Source: UBA2185 sp964564625 (lineage in GTDB: Bacteria > Desulfobacterota > Syntrophia > Syntrophales > UBA2185). Taken from it: a stretch of DNA of 64,000 bases. Below are positions 1-8,321 of this stretch, piece after piece (the stretch's first letter is position 1; each line of letters begins with the position of its first letter). The notes under the pieces were generated by a model that saw only the letters and a program-made list of their open reading frames with translations, had not been told where the DNA came from and ran no database searches. The stretch is from contig CAZMBE010000004.1 in the NCBI GenBank assembly GCA_964564625.1, forward strand, positions 65,594 through 129,593. The letters run 5' to 3'. Made by a program: the position numbers and the translations under genes.

Positions 1-365
1 TCTTGAGGAGCGGGTATATTTTCTTCCAGGCTCCGAAGCTTTGCCACTTTGGCAGTTATTTCCTTTTTCAGAGAATTAATTTTTTGTTCTTCGTATTTAA
101 CATAATTTTCTCTGTTTTCAATCTGCTTCCGTCTATCTTCCAGAGAAATCATCAGACTCCTTTCATCACTCAAAGCATCTTCAAACACATCTCTTACCTT
201 GGTGCCATCGGTTCTTTGTGGAGATGGTTCAGCCAGGGCATGGTCAGCAAACCAGGATGAAGAACCAGAATTTTCCGACTGTTTTACAATTTCACCTATG
301 ACAAAGAGTTTCACTATAACTATGAATACAAAAAGAACCTCAAAAACAATAATTACTTTCTTCAT
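1..365 (-). CDS. MotE-like flagellar protein, 3' truncated by window edge
   Basis: This open frame starts with ATG at 365 and runs without a stop off the left edge, so at least 121 residues are visible. The ATG overlaps the fliJ stop (TAATG), which indicates translational coupling. Residues 5-25 are a hydrophobic membrane segment. A Ser/Gly-rich stretch follows, and from about residue 75 there is a charged, coiled-coil-prone region rich in Glu, Lys and Asn. This layout (single N-terminal helix, periplasmic coiled coil, expected MgtE_N-like end) and the position after fliJ match MotE, the chaperone of the stator protein MotC. The diagnostic C-terminal domain lies outside the window, so the family call is an inference from position and architecture. 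A second protein of this type lies at 15569-16702. Confidence 0.6.
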   Translation of the reverse strand, partial: MKKVIIVFEVLFVFIVIVKLFVIGEIVKQSENSGSSSWFADHALAEPSPQRTDGTKVRDVFEDALSDERSLMISLEDRRKQIENRENYVKYEEQKINSLKKEITAKVAKLRSLEENIPAPQ

Positions 366-805
366 TATTTCACACCATTACCAAATTTCATTATTGCAAG
401 ATCGTCCTGTTCTTTGCGGTCTTTCGCAGCCATGTCTTCGAGATATGTAACCATTTTTTTTTCTCGCAATGTATCCATGACTTTTCTTTTTTTCATGGCA
501 TCCAGGAGCAAAAGTCTTTTTTCATTTGCCTCTTCTTCCATTGTGCGAATGACGGTCATCTGTTTTTCTTCTTTCCCTTTCAGGTATTCAATGAAGGCAT
601 AATGCCGCTGTATCACATCAGCACGTAAGGCTTTCCCCTGAATTTTTGTGAAATTACGGATCAGTTCATTCCTTTCTTTCTGTAATTCAACCAAAACGAT
701 CCTGGCCGACTGCAGACATTTTACTGCATTTGAGAATGCAAGCTGACACTGCTCTTCTATTTGCACCCTGTAATCTAGAACTGCTTCCATATCAAATTTG
801 AACAC
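365..805 (-). CDS. fliJ: Flagellar export chaperone FliJ
   Basis: FliJ is a small coiled-coil component of the flagellar type III export apparatus. It sits on the FliI ATPase ring and helps energise export. The protein is almost entirely charged helix (Glu, Lys, Arg, Gln rich), as expected, and begins with the family-like sequence FKFDMEAVLDYR. A longer frame reaches an ATG at 856 inside fliI. The GTG at 805 is preferred because TAGGAA lies 6-8 bases upstream and the family N-terminus starts there, giving about 146 residues, the normal FliJ size. It lies 10 bases after fliI, and its stop overlaps the start of the next gene. Identification rests mainly on position plus the coiled-coil N-terminal pattern, since FliJ sequences are poorly conserved. 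Confidence 0.85.
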   Translation of the reverse strand: MFKFDMEAVLDYRVQIEEQCQLAFSNAVKCLQSARIVLVELQKERNELIRNFTKIQGKALRADVIQRHYAFIEYLKGKEEKQMTVIRTMEEEANEKRLLLLDAMKKRKVMDTLREKKMVTYLEDMAAKDRKEQDDLAIMKFGNGVK

Positions 806-815
806 GTGTACATTC

Positions 816-2150
816 CTATTCAAACAGGCCGAACATGTCTCGTTTGCTTTCTTCAAAACTCACTTTATCATCAATACCCTGCGTTAAAAAGGCATTTACC
901 TTGCCGATCATATCAATGGCTAAATCCACTTCCGGATTACTACCCTTCACATAGGCGCCTATATTTATAAGGTCTTCCGTTTTTCTGTAGGTTGCCAGAA
1001 TATTTGATATATGCCCGGCTTTCCCTTTGTGTTCGTCATCCACAACATCAATCATAACCCTGCTGATGCTTTTCAGGACATCCACTGCCGGATAATGATT
1101 CTTTGCCGCCAAGAGGCGGGAAAGAACGACATGACCATCGAGAATAGATCTTGCTGCATCTGCGATGGGCTCATCAAAGTCATCGCCCTCAACGAGGATT
1201 GTGTAAAGACCCGTAATGCTTCCCTTGCCCTCTACGGCGCCAACTCTTTCAAGAAGTTTCGGCATCAAGCTGAAAACCGAGGGTGTATATCCCTTTGTCG
1301 TCGGCGGCTCTCCAACGGAAAGACCGACTTCCCGCTGCGCCATGGCAAACCTCGTCAGAGAATCTACCATAAGGAGCACATCATTGCCCTGATCCCGGAA
1401 ATACTCTGCAATAGATGTTGCAACATATGCCGCTCTCATCCTTATGATGGGATGAGTATCTGAGGTGGCAACAACAACAACGGATCTTTCCAACCCCTTT
1501 TTACCGAGATTCTTTTCGAGGAATTCGCGGACTTCCCGACCCCTCTCACCGATGAGACCTATAACATTTACATCGGCCTGGGTGTTTTTTGCTATCATAC
1601 CCAGGAGAACACTTTTGCCCACACCGGAACCGGAGAAAACCCCCATTTTCTGCCCTTTACCGCAGGTGAGCAACGCATTGATAACCCTTATACCCAGATC
1701 CATTACCTCCGTTACCCTCTTTCTCCGTAAAGGATTAATAGGACTGAAATATATGGGATATTCTGTATGGTATTCAACAGGCCCTTTACCGTCAATGGGA
1801 TTTCCCATCCCGTCGATCACACGCCCCAGTAAACCTCGGCCTACTTTGATATCTGCCTTTTTCCCAAGCGAAACAATTTTACAGCCTGGTCCTACACCAC
1901 GGCTGCCTTCAAGAGGCATCATGAGAACCTTGCCTGCTTTGAAGCCTACAACCTCCGCACTGAGTGTTTCGCCGTTTCCGTTGGCGTATATTTCACACAT
2001 TTCTCCAATAGAAGAACAGGGGCCTTGACCCTCCACAACCAGGCCGATTATCTGGTTCACTTTCCCATAAATTTTGATGGGCCTTACCTGTTCAATCAGC
2101 CGGTGGCATCTTTCAAAATCAAACATGTTTCTGGCTCTTGCCTCATCCAT
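816..2150 (-). CDS. fliI: Flagellum-specific ATPase FliI
   Basis: FliI is the F1-beta-like ATPase of the flagellar type III export gate, forming a hexamer on the cytoplasmic face of the basal body. The 444-residue protein has a beta-barrel N-terminal domain (about 25-95) and a RecA-like core. The Walker A motif GSGVGKS is at 174-180 and Walker B (LLMVDS) at about 259-264. The segment GEPPTTKGYTPSVF (about 280-293) is characteristic of FliI/YscN. The length is normal. It sits 18 bases after fliH, its direct regulator, and 10 bases before fliJ. The start at 2150 has a weak GGA upstream; a second Met at residue 9 is possible. Nothing in the catalytic core looks altered. Confidence 0.97.
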   Translation of the reverse strand: MDEARARNMFDFERCHRLIEQVRPIKIYGKVNQIIGLVVEGQGPCSSIGEMCEIYANGNGETLSAEVVGFKAGKVLMMPLEGSRGVGPGCKIVSLGKKADIKVGRGLLGRVIDGMGNPIDGKGPVEYHTEYPIYFSPINPLRRKRVTEVMDLGIRVINALLTCGKGQKMGVFSGSGVGKSVLLGMIAKNTQADVNVIGLIGERGREVREFLEKNLGKKGLERSVVVVATSDTHPIIRMRAAYVATSIAEYFRDQGNDVLLMVDSLTRFAMAQREVGLSVGEPPTTKGYTPSVFSLMPKLLERVGAVEGKGSITGLYTILVEGDDFDEPIADAARSILDGHVVLSRLLAAKNHYPAVDVLKSISRVMIDVVDDEHKGKAGHISNILATYRKTEDLINIGAYVKGSNPEVDLAIDMIGKVNAFLTQGIDDKVSFEESKRDMFGLFE

Positions 2151-2168
2151 GGTTATTCCGCATAGAAC

Positions 2169-2843
2169 TCACCGCGTGCCCGATACGGCTTTTTTGATCT
2201 CGTCAAGTTGCTGCTCCAATCGTGCATCTACCTCGCCGGATGATGTTTCTATCACGACCCCACCCATTCTTATGGCATTGTCTTCGACAATAGTCATATT
2301 TCTGATATCATCAAAACTGTCAATAAATCCTGGATTTACCTCTATAATATACCGATAATCCTCAGGGTTAAGCCTAATCCTGATACCTTCCTTATCAAGT
2401 ACCTGTTGTATTGCACTTTTGAGAACACTATGAATGATATCTCTGTTTGTGGAAACCTCCTGGCTGATGACCTTTTCAGAAATAGAAAAAACAAGGTTTA
2501 ATATCTTATCTTCATTGTTCTCCAGAATTTCCTTTTTCAGCTTATCCATTTCTCTTAGTGTGTTCACAAGGGACTCTGTGGCCTGAAATAATCTTTTCTT
2601 CTCATCTTCCGTACCCTTCCTTATCCCTTCTTTATATCCTTTCTCATACGCTTCCTTCTTCGTGTTCTCTATGTGTAATACACTTTCAGTTCCCGCCGGA
2701 TCATTTCCTGACGGTTCCTTTTCCCCAACGCTTGTACGGACATCTTTCTTCCCTCTGGAATATAACCGCACAAACTCCGAAGCCTTACATATGGCCGGAT
2801 TTACCAGCTCTATGTTTTCAGATTTGATGACCTTGTCAGACAA
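2169..2843 (-). CDS. fliH: Flagellar assembly protein FliH
   Basis: FliH binds FliI as a dimer, holds it inactive and docks it to the C-ring. The protein has a variable N-terminus, a central charged helix (AYEKGYKEGIRKGTEDEKKR, including GxxxG-type spacing around 100-120) and a C-terminal V-ATPase E-subunit-like domain. The frame extends to a TTG at 2876, but the TTG at 2843 is preferred. A strong AGGGGGG sequence lies about 8 bases upstream, and the resulting start (MSDKVIKSENIE) resembles FliH N-termini. This gives 224 residues and an 8-base overlap with the end of fliG. The choice of a TTG start is inferred from sequence only. Confidence 0.9.
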   Translation of the reverse strand: MSDKVIKSENIELVNPAICKASEFVRLYSRGKKDVRTSVGEKEPSGNDPAGTESVLHIENTKKEAYEKGYKEGIRKGTEDEKKRLFQATESLVNTLREMDKLKKEILENNEDKILNLVFSISEKVISQEVSTNRDIIHSVLKSAIQQVLDKEGIRIRLNPEDYRYIIEVNPGFIDSFDDIRNMTIVEDNAIRMGGVVIETSSGEVDARLEQQLDEIKKAVSGTR

Positions 2844-3840
2844 ATTGGTCACCCCCCTCACCGCGAGCAATGACAAGTTTTCCTTCTGCTTCTAATTTTT
2901 TCGTTGCATCGATAATAATTCTCTGACATTTTTCTATTTCAGACAACCTAATGGGGGGCATCATCTCTATATCTTCTTTCAGCATATCGGCACCACGTTT
3001 TGACATATTTCTGAAAATTACTGCCCTCATCTCCTCATCGACCAACTTCAAAGCTCGGCCTAAGTCTTCCGTGGTAACTTCTCTCAATAATTCCTGAATA
3101 CTCCTATCATCGAGTTTCAGGATATCTTCAAATGTAAACATTTTCTTTCGTATTTCTGAGGCAATCTCAGGAACAGTATCATCAAGTGATTTCATCACGG
3201 CATTTTCTGTGTTTCGATTCATCCTGTTCATAACCTCAGCCACCATTGCAATACCGCCGGGTTGCAGGTCACTAACACCTCCTATAATAATCTCTTTTTC
3301 CAGGGTTTTAGCAATGTCTTCTATAACTTCATGGGGAACACTCTTTAAGGTCGCCATCCTCTTCACAATGTCACACTGAATTTCAGGTGAAAGTGTCTCC
3401 AGAATACTTGCTGCCTGTTCGGCTCCCACATATGAGAGGATGAGAGCAATTGTCTGTGGATGCTCAGTTCTTGTGAAATCAATCAATACCTGTGGATCTA
3501 TTTCCTGCAATTTCTGAATCAAAGGATTACGATAATGATTCCCTGACCCCGTAGTTCTTTCAATGCTTGATAAAATGTCATGTGCTGTTTCCTCGCCTGC
3601 AGCTTTTACAATGAGGTTCCGTAACGCATCACCATGGACGGGAAGGACCCCTCCCTTTTGTCTTGCCAGTGTACAAAACTCTTTGGCCACATTATTTACA
3701 TCTTCCAAGGACACGTTGTTGAGTCGGCTCATCTGCTTTCCAATGAGTTCAATCTCTGAGGGGCTGAAATTTTTCATTACCTTTGCGGCAAGTTCCTCAT
3801 CCAGGGATAACAATAATACGGCTATTTTCTCTTCATTCAT
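2836..3840 (-). CDS. fliG: Flagellar motor switch protein FliG
   Basis: FliG is the rotor protein that contacts FliF at its N-terminus and the stator through its C-terminal torque domain. The EHPQ motif of the middle domain (TEHPQTIALILS) and the MFxF motif (MFTFEDI) are both present. The C-terminal charged torque helix reads DDRSIQELLREV, then EDLGRALK. The length of 334 residues from the ATG at 3840 matches the family. A TTG at 3873 inside fliF would add 11 residues but has no clear ribosome binding site; ATG 3840 has only a weak GGA about 8 bases upstream, so the start is uncertain. It lies between fliF and fliH in the operon and overlaps the fliH start. Confidence 0.96.
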   Translation of the reverse strand: MNEEKIAVLLLSLDEELAAKVMKNFSPSEIELIGKQMSRLNNVSLEDVNNVAKEFCTLARQKGGVLPVHGDALRNLIVKAAGEETAHDILSSIERTTGSGNHYRNPLIQKLQEIDPQVLIDFTRTEHPQTIALILSYVGAEQAASILETLSPEIQCDIVKRMATLKSVPHEVIEDIAKTLEKEIIIGGVSDLQPGGIAMVAEVMNRMNRNTENAVMKSLDDTVPEIASEIRKKMFTFEDILKLDDRSIQELLREVTTEDLGRALKLVDEEMRAVIFRNMSKRGADMLKEDIEMMPPIRLSEIEKCQRIIIDATKKLEAEGKLVIARGEGGDQFV

Positions 3841-3860
3841 AATGCATTGATCCAGTTGCT

Positions 3861-5453
3861 CTACCGTAACCAAAGTCTCAGCAATTCAGCAAATCGCCTT
3901 GTATCGGCGTTGGCCATCTGTCTGACTAACTCTGTTTCGGTCAAGGCCACCATTGATTTATCTCCAATAGCCAAAGGACTGGCTATCCCTTCCAGTTCAC
4001 CAGGCTGAGGCAGTTGACCTTCACGTGCGACAAACGAAGGTGTCTTTGCCTTTACCAATAACATCTTGATGAGTGGCTGCAGTACAAAGAGAACCAATAA
4101 TGCAAGCACCGCCAGCATAACGAGATACTTAATTACAGGATAAAACACGGGTACCTTTTCCTGCCATGATCCTTTTACCCCACTTGCTGCATCGAAATCA
4201 CCCTTATTGAAAGGAACATTGGTGATGACAACCTGATCACCCCTTTTGGTGTCAAATCCTGACGCCTTCTTTACCAGTTCTTCAAGATCCGTCAGTTCCT
4301 TCTTTGATCTCGGCTGGAATTCTTCTACTCCCTTATCATTTTTTACATAAAGCCCGTCTACCAGCACGGCTACTGACAGTTTTTTGATCTCCCCTACAGG
4401 CATGACGGTTTTGCTCACAACTTTATTTATCTCATAATTCACCACTTCATCAAGGCGCTCACTGCCCGGCCCCTGTTTTGTTGCTGTTGTGCTCGTCTGC
4501 TTACCTCCGACGGGCGCAATTGTTGACTGCCCCCCCGCCACTATTGCCCCTGTGCCTGATTTTTGTGACTGCCGCTGCATGCTTCTTACTACAGGCTCTT
4601 CAGGATCATATTTTTCCTCCGTTTTTTCTGTGATCCGGAAATCAAGGTCCGCCGTCGCCCTCACCACCACTTTTCCCTCACCTACTACTCTTTCAAGCAT
4701 GGTTTGGACTCTGTTCGTAAGATCTTTCTCTATGTTTCTCTGAAACTCTACCTGGGAATTTGACATCCTCGCCAGTTTTGATTCATCCCGTATCGTAGAC
4801 AATACCTTGCCGCTGTTATCAACGACCATCACATCGGAAGGATTCATTCCCTCCACAGAGCTTGCCACTAAGTGAACTATCCCATCAATTTGCGGCGGAC
4901 GTAAGGTTCTGCCCGACTTTAATTTAAGAATAACAGACGCTGTAGATTTTTTCTGATCTTCTACAAAAAGAGACTTTCTGGGTATCACTAGATGGACCCT
5001 GCTCTGTTGTATTTCATCCAACCCGTTAATAGTTCGGGAAAGCTCTCCTTGAAGAGCCCGTTGGTAATTTAACTGCTGTACGAATTCCGTGGTACCAAAA
5101 GATTTATTGTCAAATATCTCAAACCCGACTCCTCCGCCCTGGGGTAACCCGGAAGACGCCAGTTCCAGTCTAAGTTCGGAAATCTTTTCAGAGGGAACAA
5201 GGATAGAATCACCGGTTGCGGACAGCTTATAGGGCACCTTCTTTTCCTGCAATCTCGAGACAATATTTCCCGCATCCTCCGTACTGAGATTGGAAAATAG
5301 TACACGATATTCAGGTTGACTGGTCCAATAGACCATTGCCCCTATTCCAATACACGTAACCGCTGCAATCGCAAGAATAGACAGCTTTTTCGAAAGTTCT
5401 AATGTAGTGAAGCCTTTCCAAATCTGGCTGAAAAAATTAATGAATGATTCCAT
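3861..5453 (-). CDS. fliF: Flagellar MS-ring protein FliF
   Basis: FliF forms the MS ring, the membrane base on which the rotor, rod and export gate assemble. The protein has a membrane helix near residues 25-43, ring-building motifs in the periplasm (for example YRVLFSNLS and an SxVGEG-like stretch in the middle), a low-complexity Ser/Gly/Ala loop and a second membrane helix about 70 residues from the end. The short cytoplasmic tail ending ADTRRFAELLRLWLR is the FliG-binding segment. The frame also has a GTG at 5462, but GGTGGG just upstream of ATG 5453 favours the latter. It lies 28 bases after fliE and about 20 bases before fliG. Confidence 0.97.
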   Translation of the reverse strand: MESFINFFSQIWKGFTTLELSKKLSILAIAAVTCIGIGAMVYWTSQPEYRVLFSNLSTEDAGNIVSRLQEKKVPYKLSATGDSILVPSEKISELRLELASSGLPQGGGVGFEIFDNKSFGTTEFVQQLNYQRALQGELSRTINGLDEIQQSRVHLVIPRKSLFVEDQKKSTASVILKLKSGRTLRPPQIDGIVHLVASSVEGMNPSDVMVVDNSGKVLSTIRDESKLARMSNSQVEFQRNIEKDLTNRVQTMLERVVGEGKVVVRATADLDFRITEKTEEKYDPEEPVVRSMQRQSQKSGTGAIVAGGQSTIAPVGGKQTSTTATKQGPGSERLDEVVNYEINKVVSKTVMPVGEIKKLSVAVLVDGLYVKNDKGVEEFQPRSKKELTDLEELVKKASGFDTKRGDQVVITNVPFNKGDFDAASGVKGSWQEKVPVFYPVIKYLVMLAVLALLVLFVLQPLIKMLLVKAKTPSFVAREGQLPQPGELEGIASPLAIGDKSMVALTETELVRQMANADTRRFAELLRLWLR

Positions 5454-5480
5454 ATTACCCACCGTAAAATTTTAAATATA

Positions 5481-5783
5481 TCACACTTGCATTCTCATAA
5501 TTTCCTGATAGGCTTCTATAATCTTATTGCGCACCTGCATCATTGTTCTGAATGAAAGATCCGCCTTTTCCAGAGCGACTACCGCTTCATGAATGCTTCC
5601 AGAATTTCCCAGTTCAACGTTTGTAATAGCCTGATCCGCATCCAATTGAAGCTGGTTGATTTCATTCAACTTGTTTTTAAGGATGGTGCTGAACTCTGCT
5701 TTGCCCTCTTGGCCGCCTTCCTGTAATTTACCGGCTGTGGTTGAGGACTGTAATGGATTATTTCTAATCGATAAATCACTCAT
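5481..5783 (-). CDS. fliE: Flagellar hook-basal body protein FliE
   Basis: FliE is the adaptor between the MS ring and the proximal rod, the first substrate exported through the gate. The protein has about 100 residues, is mainly helical, and ends with the conserved pattern ALEKADLSFRTMMQVRNKIIEAYQEIMRMQV typical of FliE (stated here in parts: ALEKADLSFRT, then MMQVRNK, then AYQEIMRMQV). The frame is open up to a GTG at 5813, but an excellent AGGAGGTAA sits 6-9 bases upstream of ATG 5783 and fixes the start. It lies between flgC (52-base gap) and fliF. Confidence 0.95.
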   Translation of the reverse strand: MSDLSIRNNPLQSSTTAGKLQEGGQEGKAEFSTILKNKLNEINQLQLDADQAITNVELGNSGSIHEAVVALEKADLSFRTMMQVRNKIIEAYQEIMRMQV

Positions 5784-5835
5784 GCTCAAATTACCTCCTG
5801 TGTATCTCGGCACGCATCTCTCTTTTTCTTACACC

Positions 5836-6267
5836 CTACTTTCCTATATCCAAGGTCTTGATTGCCATATTCTTCGAGGCATCGAAAGCCGTCACACACG
5901 CTTCATATGCCCTGTTGGTCAGCATCATATCCACCATTTCCGTCACGACATTAATGTTAGGTATGGCTACGAAACCCCTGGCATCCGCATCTGGATGACC
6001 AGGATTATGTATCATTTTGACGCTTTCGTCTGCGGCAGCTTCTTCAATACCGTCTACTTTCACCGTTTTTACGGCATCCTTAAGCTGCGAATCAAAACTG
6101 TTGTCGACAGAATCAGCAGAAAAGACCACTACCTTTCTCTTGTAAGGTCCTCCCTCTGGCGTTCGTGTCGTGTTGACGTTCGCAATGTTGCTGACAATAA
6201 CATCCATCTTCGCTCGCTGGGCCGCGAGCCCGTCTCCACAGATCTTGAAGGGTGTATAAAATTCCAT
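5836..6267 (-). CDS. flgC: Flagellar proximal rod protein FlgC
   Basis: FlgC is one of the proximal rod subunits, exported by the flagellar type III system and assembled outside the MS ring. The N-terminal rod signature is present (GDGLAAQRAKMDVIVSNIAN), followed by a variable middle. The C-terminal helix (VTEMVDMMLTNRAYEACVTA, ending KTLDIGK) packs in the rod. The length of 143 residues is normal. The start at 6267 lies 1 base from the flgB stop, so the two genes are probably translationally coupled. Confidence 0.97.
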   Translation of the reverse strand: MEFYTPFKICGDGLAAQRAKMDVIVSNIANVNTTRTPEGGPYKRKVVVFSADSVDNSFDSQLKDAVKTVKVDGIEEAAADESVKMIHNPGHPDADARGFVAIPNINVVTEMVDMMLTNRAYEACVTAFDASKNMAIKTLDIGK

Positions 6268-6268
6268 A

Positions 6269-6643
6269 TCACTTCACCTCATTTAAAACAGTCTTGATAC
6301 TTCTCAATTTTCTGCTTAACAGTTCAACAGACAGGTTATACATCAGGTGATTTTCCGCAAGATTTGCCATTTCTTTTTCGACATTAACTCTTTCTTCAGA
6401 ATCAACAAAATCACCCTCTATTAAACCAGCATTTACAAACTGGCCGGAGATGTGCTTTTTGTCCGTCTTCGTCAGTTGTTTTTGCATTGCCTCCCCAATG
6501 AGACCTTTGAATTGTAAATCCTTTGATGTGTATTCAGGTGTATCGATATTTGCGATATTTGAACTAATTAACTGATGCTTCTGGGATCGGAAATCCATCA
6601 TGGAAGTCAAGATTTTGATTGTTTTTCCGAACAAAAATTCCAC
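6269..6643 (-). CDS. flgB: Flagellar proximal rod protein FlgB
   Basis: FlgB is the most membrane-proximal rod subunit. The protein shows the family N-terminus (LTSMMDFRSQKHQLISSNIA, followed by NIDTPEYTSKDL) and a C-terminal helix with VEKEMANLAENHLMYNLSVE. The length of 124 residues is slightly short but within family range. It is the first gene of the minus-strand operon running to motE. A sigma54-type promoter lies about 60 bases upstream (6706-6721), which makes this the promoter-proximal gene. Confidence 0.95.
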   Translation of the reverse strand: MEFLFGKTIKILTSMMDFRSQKHQLISSNIANIDTPEYTSKDLQFKGLIGEAMQKQLTKTDKKHISGQFVNAGLIEGDFVDSEERVNVEKEMANLAENHLMYNLSVELLSRKLRSIKTVLNEVK

Positions 6644-6705
6644 TTAAAAACTCCTTTTTTCGTCTGCTCGTGTAAAATATTTGTGAAAAGTTACATCAAA
6701 ATACT

Positions 6706-6721
6706 TGCAAAGCACGTACCA
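6706..6721 (-). promoter_or_regulatory. Sigma54 (RpoN) promoter of the flgB operon
   Basis: Read on the minus strand the site is TGGTACGTGCTTTGCA, close to the consensus TGGCACG-N4-TTGCA. GG and GC are separated by exactly 10 bases. The predicted start is near 6695, about 50 bases upstream of the flgB ATG. Transcription would need an NtrC-type activator, and two such genes lie directly upstream in this locus. Confidence 0.8.
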
Positions 6722-6962
6722 GAGCAAATGCTGTTTCGGGATCTACAAACTTTTAACCCTCATTTCTCAATCATCCGCTAATCCATAATCGAAATAACTA
6801 AATTTTAAACTTTTTTCGACATTAGCCTTTTATTATTATTCAGTGTTTAGGATTTAATAGTGAGTACTTGTCCTTAGTGTATGTTTCGGATTCATAATGT
6901 ATAGCAACCAACCGGGAAAATTTTTCCGGTTCAGCAACGGGGCATTTTTTTGACGAGCATGT
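6722..6962. other. Intergenic region upstream of the sigma54 promoter, with an A/T-centred palindrome
   Basis: No coding frame is convincing here. This is where enhancer sites for a sigma54 activator of the flgB operon would be expected. A 22-base near-perfect palindrome lies at 6910-6931, with arms AACCGGGAAAA and TTTTTCCGGTT (one G-T mismatch). It has no following T-run on either strand, so an activator-binding site is as likely as a weak terminator for the regulator gene ending at 6963. Confidence 0.4.
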
Positions 6963-8321
6963 TCATAAATCTGTCATTTTATACTCATTCAACTTATTGC
7001 GCATGGTACGAACACTAATACCTAAAATTTTTGAAGCTTTTGTCTTATTCCCGTCAACTTCTTTGAGCGTTTCAAAAATCAGATTTTTTTCAACCTCCCA
7101 CAATGTGGATCCTTTAAAAGAAATATCTGCTGAAGCAGCTTCTAAATGTTCTTCTTCCCCCACCTCCAGGTGCAGATGTTCCTCTCTAATTTCATCCCCG
7201 TTTACTATCAACACTGCCCTCTCAATAATATTCTCGAATTCTCTGACGTTCCCCGGCCATGCATAATTCTTTAATAAACTCATTGCCCCTTCAGATACGA
7301 CAGGACATTTTCGTCCCGTAATTCCGCTGTATTTCTTCAAAAAATAATCACCAAGTAACAGGATATCGCTCATTCTGTTCCTGAGTGGAGGTATGTGAAC
7401 CGGGATGACATTCAGCCGGTAATACAAATCCTCCCTGAACTTTTTTTCAGAAATGTCTTTTTTCAAATCCGAATTTGTCGTGGCAATTATTCTCACGTCA
7501 ACAGGGATGGTTTCTCTCCCTCCCAATCTGTCAATTTCACCCTCCTGGATAGCCCGGAGAAGCTTCGCCTGAAGCTGAATATCCATTTCACTGATTTCAT
7601 CCAGTAATAAAGTCCCCCCGTCGGCCAGCTCGAATTTTCCCGGTCGTTTCTGCAACGCACCGGTAAAAGCACCCTTCTCATACCCAAACATTTCACTTTC
7701 CAGCAGTGTATGCGGAACAGCTGCACAATTCACTGCAATAAAGGGCATATGGGATCTATTGCTATAACGATGAATGTACCGTGCGAACAACTCCTTTCCT
7801 GTACCACTCTCACCTTGAATCAGGACGCTGGATTTGCTCTTTGACACACACTTGAGTAGTTCAAGAAGTGAAATCATTTTTTTGTCACAGGTGATGATCT
7901 CTTTAAAGGAAGATAGTACTTCTTCCTTAACCTTCTCTTTACCCCGGCCTTCACCATTACTTGAAAATACATTCTTTACAACAGACTCAAGATCTTCCAG
8001 GGAAAAAGGTTTCATGATAAAATCTGAAGCCCCTTCCTTCATCGCTGAAACAGCGGTATTCACAGTCCCATACGCAGTAATAACAATAACATGCGTTTCA
8101 GACGAAATCTTTTTGACACCGCGAAGTACTTCCATACCGCCCACCTTCGGCATGCGCATATCCGTGATAACCAGATCGTACTTTCCCTTACTAAATTTCC
8201 TGAGGGCATCTGCACCATCCACGGCGTTGTCTACTTCATACCCGCAACTCAGCAAAGATTCGGATAATGCCATCCGCATGGAAGGGTCATCATCAACAAC
8301 TAAAACAGGCTTCCTATTCAT
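6963..8321 (-). CDS. NtrC-family sigma54-dependent response regulator (FleR/FlrC/FlgR type)
   Basis: This activator contains a receiver domain, an AAA+ sigma54-interaction domain and a Fis-type helix-turn-helix. With the start at ATG 8321, the phosphoacceptor Asp (VITDMRMP) is about residue 54. Walker A GESGTGKE is about 170-177, and the sigma54-contacting GAFTGA loop about 217-222. The C-terminal HTH (NKTKASKILGISVRTMRNKL) is intact, unlike Campylobacter-type FlgR, which lacks it. Start: GTG 8330 and ATG 8327 are also in frame, but TTAGGTG is best spaced from ATG 8321. It overlaps the kinase gene by 8 bases, so the two form a cognate pair. Its likely target is the adjacent sigma54 promoter of flgB; that link is an inference from position. 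Confidence 0.9.
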   Translation of the reverse strand: MNRKPVLVVDDDPSMRMALSESLLSCGYEVDNAVDGADALRKFSKGKYDLVITDMRMPKVGGMEVLRGVKKISSETHVIVITAYGTVNTAVSAMKEGASDFIMKPFSLEDLESVVKNVFSSNGEGRGKEKVKEEVLSSFKEIITCDKKMISLLELLKCVSKSKSSVLIQGESGTGKELFARYIHRYSNRSHMPFIAVNCAAVPHTLLESEMFGYEKGAFTGALQKRPGKFELADGGTLLLDEISEMDIQLQAKLLRAIQEGEIDRLGGRETIPVDVRIIATTNSDLKKDISEKKFREDLYYRLNVIPVHIPPLRNRMSDILLLGDYFLKKYSGITGRKCPVVSEGAMSLLKNYAWPGNVREFENIIERAVLIVNGDEIREEHLHLEVGEEEHLEAASADISFKGSTLWEVEKNLIFETLKEVDGNKTKASKILGISVRTMRNKLNEYKMTDL

